From Thermoplasmata archaeon (GTDB taxonomy: Archaea; Thermoplasmatota; SW-10-69-26), in contig PWVY01000045.1 of NCBI GenBank assembly GCA_003561665.1, forward strand, positions 1-6,624: 6,624 nucleotides of DNA. Direction: 5' to 3'. A model generated the notes under the pieces. That model saw only the letters and a list, made by a program, of their open reading frames with translations. It searched no databases and was not told where the DNA came from. Below are positions 5,253-6,624 of this stretch, one piece after another. Position 1 is the first letter of the stretch. The number at the start of each line of letters is the position of its first letter. The translations under genes and the position numbers were made by a program.

Positions 5253-5275
5253 GCAGCGCCAACAGAAGAGGTCCC

Positions 5276-5284
5276 ATATGAATT
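5276..5284 (-). promoter_or_regulatory. Possible TATA box of aspS
   Basis: On the minus strand AATTCATAT lies 24-32 bases before the ATG at 5252 in an otherwise GC-rich gap, a spacing that fits an archaeal TATA box with a leaderless transcript. No Shine-Dalgarno sequence is seen before the ATG. Assigned from position and composition only. Confidence 0.35.
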
Positions 5285-5286
5285 GA

Positions 5287-5306
5287 GAGGGGCTGCTTGC
5301 CCCCTC
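5287..5306 (-). terminator. Weak GC-rich stem-loop between leuC-like gene and aspS
   Basis: GAGGGGC (5287-5293), loop TGCTT, then GCCCCCTC (5299-5306) can fold with one bulged C. It lies about 50 bases after the leuC-like stop, just before the possible aspS TATA box. No T-run follows on the minus strand, and archaeal terminators rely mainly on T-runs, so this is a doubtful terminator and might equally be chance. Confidence 0.2.
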
Positions 5307-5354
5307 CGCCGCCCGATCAGGCCGGTTGACCCTGCCTGTTGCATCGTTTGCCCT

Positions 5355-6624
5355 TCACGCGGTGGCTTTGAGGCCTTCCTGGCTTGCTTTGTCCACGCGG
5401 TCCCATTCGTTCTTGGAAAGGTGCTCACGGGGATCCACCAATTCTCCGTACAAGGCCGTGACGGCAGCCGTGACGGGGCTCACAAGGTACGATTGGGACT
5501 CCACGTGCCCCATGCGTCCAGGGAAGTTCCGGTTGCTCGTGGACACGCACACCTCGCCCGCATCCAGAACGCCCCCCATGCCGCCAAAACAGGCCCCGCA
5601 ACTGGAAGCGTTGTAAACGCCGCCGGCTTCCATGATGGCCTCCGCGATGCCCTCCTTCATGCCTTCTCGGTAGATGCGTTGACTGGCAGGGTACACGAGA
5701 AGACGCGTACCCTTGGCCAGGGTTTCGCCTTCGAGGATGCTTGCAACGACGCGCAGATCCTCTAACCGCGCGTTCGTGCACGAGCCCACGAACACCTGAT
5801 CGACCTTCCCGGTCTCGGTGCTCTGGACGGTGTACACGTTGTCGGGGCTTTGAGGTCGTGCAACCAGAGGCTCAAGCTGGGTGAGGTCCACGTTCAGCGT
5901 TTTCTCGAAGGCTGCACCCTCCCCGCTTGCAAGGTCCTCATGGACGCGCACCTCCTCTTCTCGCCCGTTCTTGATCTCCGGCAAGCCCTCAAGGTACCGG
6001 AAGGTTTCCTCATCGGGCTCGATCAAACCCGCTTTGGCCCCCAGCTCCGTCGTCATGTTCGTGATCGTCATCCGCTGATACATCGGCATCGAGGCCAAAC
6101 CGGGGCCCCCGAACTCGACGCTCTTGTACAACCCCCCCCGCGTGGTCAACTCACCAAGTAAGTGCAAGATCAGATCCTTGCTCATCACCGGGAACCCGTA
6201 CGACCCCGTCAGCTCGACACGGATCGTCGGGGGAACCTTGAACCACGCTTCCCCCAGCGCGAACACGCTGGCCATCTCCGTGGGCCCGATCCCGCACGCG
6301 AAGGAACCCACCGCGCCCGCCATGTTCGTGTGCGAATCGGTCCCCACAACGATGTCCCCAGGCAGGCAGAACCCCTCCTCTAGCAGGATTTGGTGACAGA
6401 TCCCGTGGCCTCCGCCGACATCGTAGAAATGAGGAAGGTCGTGTTCTTCAACGAAGTCACGGATGATGTGGTGAAGGCGAGCGCTCGATTCACTGCTTGC
6501 AGGGACCCAATGGTCGATGGGGATCACGACCTTCTCTGGATCCCACACCGTTGTGGCGCCCATCTCCTCGAACGGGCCGACCAGTTGGGCACACGCTTCG
6601 TGCGCCATGGCCACGTCGGGCTGG
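5355..6624 (-). CDS. leuC: LeuC/homoaconitase-family dehydratase large subunit (3-isopropylmalate dehydratase-like), 5' partial
   Basis: Seen: the frame stays open to the right edge, and the GTG at 6614 is internal because the N-terminal part normally preceding DPEKVVIPIDHWVPA is missing; roughly 40-45 residues lie outside. Residues count from that GTG. Family motifs in order: IDHWVPA (33-39), GICHQ (71-75), GDIVVGTDSHTNMAGAVG (86-103), VGSCTNARLEDL (276-287), SSCGACFGG (337-345) and STSNRNFPGRMG (358-369). Cys279, Cys339 and Cys342 are the expected 4Fe-4S ligands. Family knowledge: the large subunit carries the cluster and pairs with a separate small (LeuD/swivel) subunit to isomerise 2-isopropylmalate to 3-isopropylmalate in leucine synthesis; close relatives act on (R)-2-methylmalate or homocitrate. 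Substrate cannot be fixed from this subunit alone. It lies upstream of aspS on the same strand with a 102-bp gap. No leuD gene is present in the window; it would be expected elsewhere or upstream. Confidence 0.9.
   Translation of the reverse strand, partial: QPDVAMAHEACAQLVGPFEEMGATTVWDPEKVVIPIDHWVPASSESSARLHHIIRDFVEEHDLPHFYDVGGGHGICHQILLEEGFCLPGDIVVGTDSHTNMAGAVGSFACGIGPTEMASVFALGEAWFKVPPTIRVELTGSYGFPVMSKDLILHLLGELTTRGGLYKSVEFGGPGLASMPMYQRMTITNMTTELGAKAGLIEPDEETFRYLEGLPEIKNGREEEVRVHEDLASGEGAAFEKTLNVDLTQLEPLVARPQSPDNVYTVQSTETGKVDQVFVGSCTNARLEDLRVVASILEGETLAKGTRLLVYPASQRIYREGMKEGIAEAIMEAGGVYNASSCGACFGGMGGVLDAGEVCVSTSNRNFPGRMGHVESQSYLVSPVTAAVTALYGELVDPREHLSKNEWDRVDKASQEGLKATA

Noticed and set aside
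6612..6614. GTG at 6614 as start of the leuC-like gene
   Set aside because: The family has about 40-45 further residues before this point and the frame continues to the edge without a stop; it is an internal Val.
1..6624. CRISPR arrays, insertion sequences, tRNA or rRNA genes
   Set aside because: No regularly spaced repeats, transposase motifs, terminal repeats or tRNA-like T-arm/anticodon arrangements were found on reading both strands; gaps between genes are too short for most of these.

Overview
The window looks like chromosomal DNA of a euryarchaeon with a moderately high G+C content. The clearest archaeal marks are a compact 439-residue archaeal/eukaryotic-type aspartyl-tRNA synthetase without the bacterial GAD insertion, two NikR-type regulators, an MTH1187-family small protein, a short archaeal-type LeuC/aconitase-family subunit, a lipoprotein signal with a twin-arginine-like start, and a G-rich ribosome-binding site in front of one regulator. 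Many proteins are Asp/Glu-rich, which would fit a salt-adapted or marine lineage. The sequence alone does not fix the lineage (haloarchaeal-like or Thermoplasmatota-like are both possible).

Layout. Positions 1-946 (+) hold the end of a CopD-like membrane protein with an extracellular C-terminal beta domain. Positions 980-1912 (-) hold a ZnuA-like metal-binding lipoprotein with a His-rich loop. Positions 1913-2043 are a divergent promoter region, relatively AT-rich on its right side. Positions 2044-2493 (+) and 2509-2892 (-) are two NikR-family regulators facing tail to tail. Positions 3032-3328 (-) encode a small MTH1187/thiamine-binding-fold protein. Positions 3452-3931 (+) encode a four-helix membrane protein (DUF2269-like). 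Positions 3933-5252 (-) are aspS, and 5355 to the right edge (-) is a LeuC/homoaconitase-family large subunit cut by the window end.

How it fits together. The left half reads as a transition-metal island: a copper-type membrane protein, a cluster-9-type substrate-binding lipoprotein with no permease or ATPase beside it, and two metal-responsive repressors. The most interesting signal is a pair of matching odd-centred palindromes, TGTTATTAACA (2022-2032) and TGCTATTAGCA (2921-2931), each just upstream of one nikR gene. Their two differences are symmetric, so both copies stay palindromic. This suggests a shared operator and cross- or autoregulation. The ZnuA-like protein keeps the fold and His loop, but by eye alignment it has replaced all four classical metal ligands (Q59, Y145, D209, H276 where the family has His, His, His/Glu, Asp). 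The right half is housekeeping: translation (aspS) and branched-chain amino-acid or related 2-oxoacid metabolism (leuC-like).
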